Part shown: one piece after another, positions 5,896-6,689 of the stretch
Layout: every line of letters starts with the position of its first letter
Numbering within the stretch: the first letter of the stretch is position 1
Source: JAVBOP01 sp031550405
GTDB lineage: Bacteria > Bacteroidota > Ignavibacteria > Kapaibacteriales > UBA2268
NCBI GenBank assembly: GCA_031550405.1
Contig: JAVBOP010000221.1
Location: 1 to 6,689, forward strand
Length of the DNA stretch: 6,689 nucleotides
Reading direction: 5' to 3'
Translations under genes and position numbers: made by a program
The notes under the pieces: model-generated
Told to the model about the DNA's origin: nothing
What the model saw: only the letters and a program-made list of their open reading frames with translations
Databases searched by the model: none

Positions 5896-5930
5896 AAAAA
5901 AAAACAAGGAGGGAGATTGCCCCCCTTGTT
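5896..5930 (-). terminator. Rho-independent terminator of the barrel-protein gene
   Basis: On the minus strand an 11-position stem (5930-5920 with 5913-5903, one A-C mismatch, G+C-rich centre) encloses a 6-base loop. It is followed by a run of T's (complement of the nine A's at 5896-5904). It begins 22 bases after the stop codon of the barrel gene. The strength and orientation are clear. Confidence 0.9.
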
Positions 5931-5952
5931 AAAAATAGCTCTCAACTGTATG

Positions 5953-6516
5953 TTAGAACTTGTACGATATGCCAAGATTCAATGAAGCAATGCCATAGCC
6001 GAGTTCAGCAAATGCTCCGAAATTATTGGAAAAATAATATCTTGCTCCAATAAATCCTCCGCCAACAAAATCGCTGCCAGATGCCTCATAATCTGTGTAA
6101 TGTGCCGAACCGGTAACTTCAGACGAAACGATATCATAACCAAGCAATATGCCGCCATATACATCAAGATTATCTACGAAAGCGTAGTGCAATGCACCTC
6201 TTGCTCCAATAATAATATTGGTATACTTAACTCCATAGTCTATAACGCTGTACTTCCATTCTGCGGAGGCATATCCAATGATACCGCCTATTCCTATAGA
6301 GCTTTTTGCATCGAAGAGCTTGTCTTTGATACAGTGTTCGTAAGATAGTGATAATGCCGGCAAGGAATTAGTATAGCCGCTGCCGGTATAAAGGTTGCTG
6401 CCAAAGCCAACTCCAAAGCTAAGGACATTGTCCTTGTTTACAAATGATGATTTTTGTGCAAATGCTGTTAATGCAGTAAAGCATAATGCAAATGAGATAA
6501 TAATTAATCTTTTCAT
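5953..6516 (-). CDS. Outer-membrane beta-barrel protein (small porin/OmpA-barrel-like)
   Basis: The 187-residue product starts with a classic signal peptide, MKRLIIISFALCFTALTAFA, with predicted cleavage after Ala20. The mature part alternates polar and hydrophobic residues in glycine-rich strands: LSFGVGFGSNLY, SLSYEHC, SIGIGGIIGYASAEWKY, IIIGARGALHYAF, LDVYGGILLGYDI, DFVGGGFIGARYYF, FGAFAELGYGIASLNLGISYKF. It ends in phenylalanine, the usual C-terminal signal for barrel assembly. About eight strands fit the length. There is no plug and no OmpA peptidoglycan-binding domain. It belongs to the broad outer-membrane beta-barrel group (PF13505-like); the substrate is unknown. It forms its own transcript, closed by a strong terminator. 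I see no clear Shine-Dalgarno site before the ATG at 6516. Confidence 0.85.
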   Translation of the reverse strand: MKRLIIISFALCFTALTAFAQKSSFVNKDNVLSFGVGFGSNLYTGSGYTNSLPALSLSYEHCIKDKLFDAKSSIGIGGIIGYASAEWKYSVIDYGVKYTNIIIGARGALHYAFVDNLDVYGGILLGYDIVSSEVTGSAHYTDYEASGSDFVGGGFIGARYYFSNNFGAFAELGYGIASLNLGISYKF

Positions 6517-6618
6517 AAAAGTATTATATTAAAAATAAGTTATTCCTACTCGTAAGGCTTTTCGGAATCCGCCATGTTATTAATTGTTTATTTGTCTGTA
6601 TTTTCTACTTATAGAGAG

Positions 6619-6646
6619 AAACAAACAAGGGAGGCATGCTCCCTTG
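6619..6646 (-). terminator. Probable terminator of a minus-strand gene to the right
   Basis: CAAGGGAG (6626-6633) and CTCCCTTG (6639-6646) form a perfect 8-bp stem around a 5-base loop. On the minus strand it is followed by the T-rich TTTGTTTC, and on the plus strand there is no T run, so it should end transcription coming from the right. It lies 16 bases past the putative stop codon at 6663-6665. The arm sequence is similar to that of the barrel gene's terminator (CAAGG followed by G-rich). Confidence 0.65.
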
Positions 6647-6662
6647 CCTGATATTCTTACAC

Positions 6663-6689
6663 TTACTCGCCTGTGCCAGTATCGCCTTT
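6663..6689 (-). CDS. Possible C-terminal end of a minus-strand gene cut by the window edge
   Basis: Reading leftwards from 6689, one minus-strand frame gives KGDTGTGE followed by TAA (6665-6663). A terminator follows within 20 bases, which makes a true gene end plausible. Eight residues are too few to identify the product. Confidence 0.4.
   Translation of the reverse strand, partial: KGDTGTGE

Noticed and set aside
6520..6540. TATAAT-like promoter on the minus strand just before the barrel gene
   Set aside because: It lies only about six bases from the start codon, has no matching upstream element, and Bacteroidota use a different promoter consensus.

Overview
The window looks like chromosomal DNA from a member of the Bacteroidota, probably Bacteroidales-like. 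The reasons are a histone-like protein of the long HU_rel type, a PhoR-like histidine kinase of the Bacteroidota pattern, a KilA-N protein of a kind common there, a reporter-propeller lipoprotein, weak Shine-Dalgarno sites and low G+C. This placement comes from recall of families, not from a search. Composition is uneven: a 60-base sample in the kinase gene (1501-1560) has 11 G/C, while one in the barrel gene (6361-6420) has 29.

Layout. Positions 1-347 (+) are the 3' end of an NFACT (RqcH-like) ribosome quality control gene. Positions 348-511 hold what may be the decayed end of another reading frame, which overlaps the next start by ATGA. Positions 512-2269 (+) encode a membrane sensor histidine kinase with no response regulator beside it. 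It converges on a minus-strand run of genes: in transcription order an outer-membrane barrel protein (6516-5953, with its own strong terminator), an HU-like protein (5872-5498), a repeat-rich gap, a KilA-N protein (4771-3959), a seven-bladed propeller lipoprotein (3914-2892) and a small CC0125/CC1285-like lipoprotein (2868-2278). At the right edge, a short minus-strand tail and a terminator probably belong to a gene outside the window.

The most interesting part is the gene-free stretch 4772-5497. It carries a 12-bp inverted repeat next to the KilA-N gene, then a direct duplication with a period of exactly 319 bp (4920-5238 and 5239-5504). Each copy has a nearly invariant core of about 120 bp that can form three small hairpins, followed by three tandem 44-bp units. 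In each unit a 5-bp stem encloses the constant loop GTCATGAG. In one unit both arms changed at two positions and pairing is kept. The four non-Watson-Crick wobble pairs seen here would all be G-U on a plus-strand RNA and A-C on a minus-strand RNA. This suggests an undescribed structured RNA, or a palindromic protein-binding array, running towards and slightly into the 3' end of the HU-like gene.

Genes working together: the two lipoproteins are close (23 bp apart, same strand) and may be co-expressed at the cell envelope. The barrel protein is a separate unit. No metabolic pathway can be read from the window.
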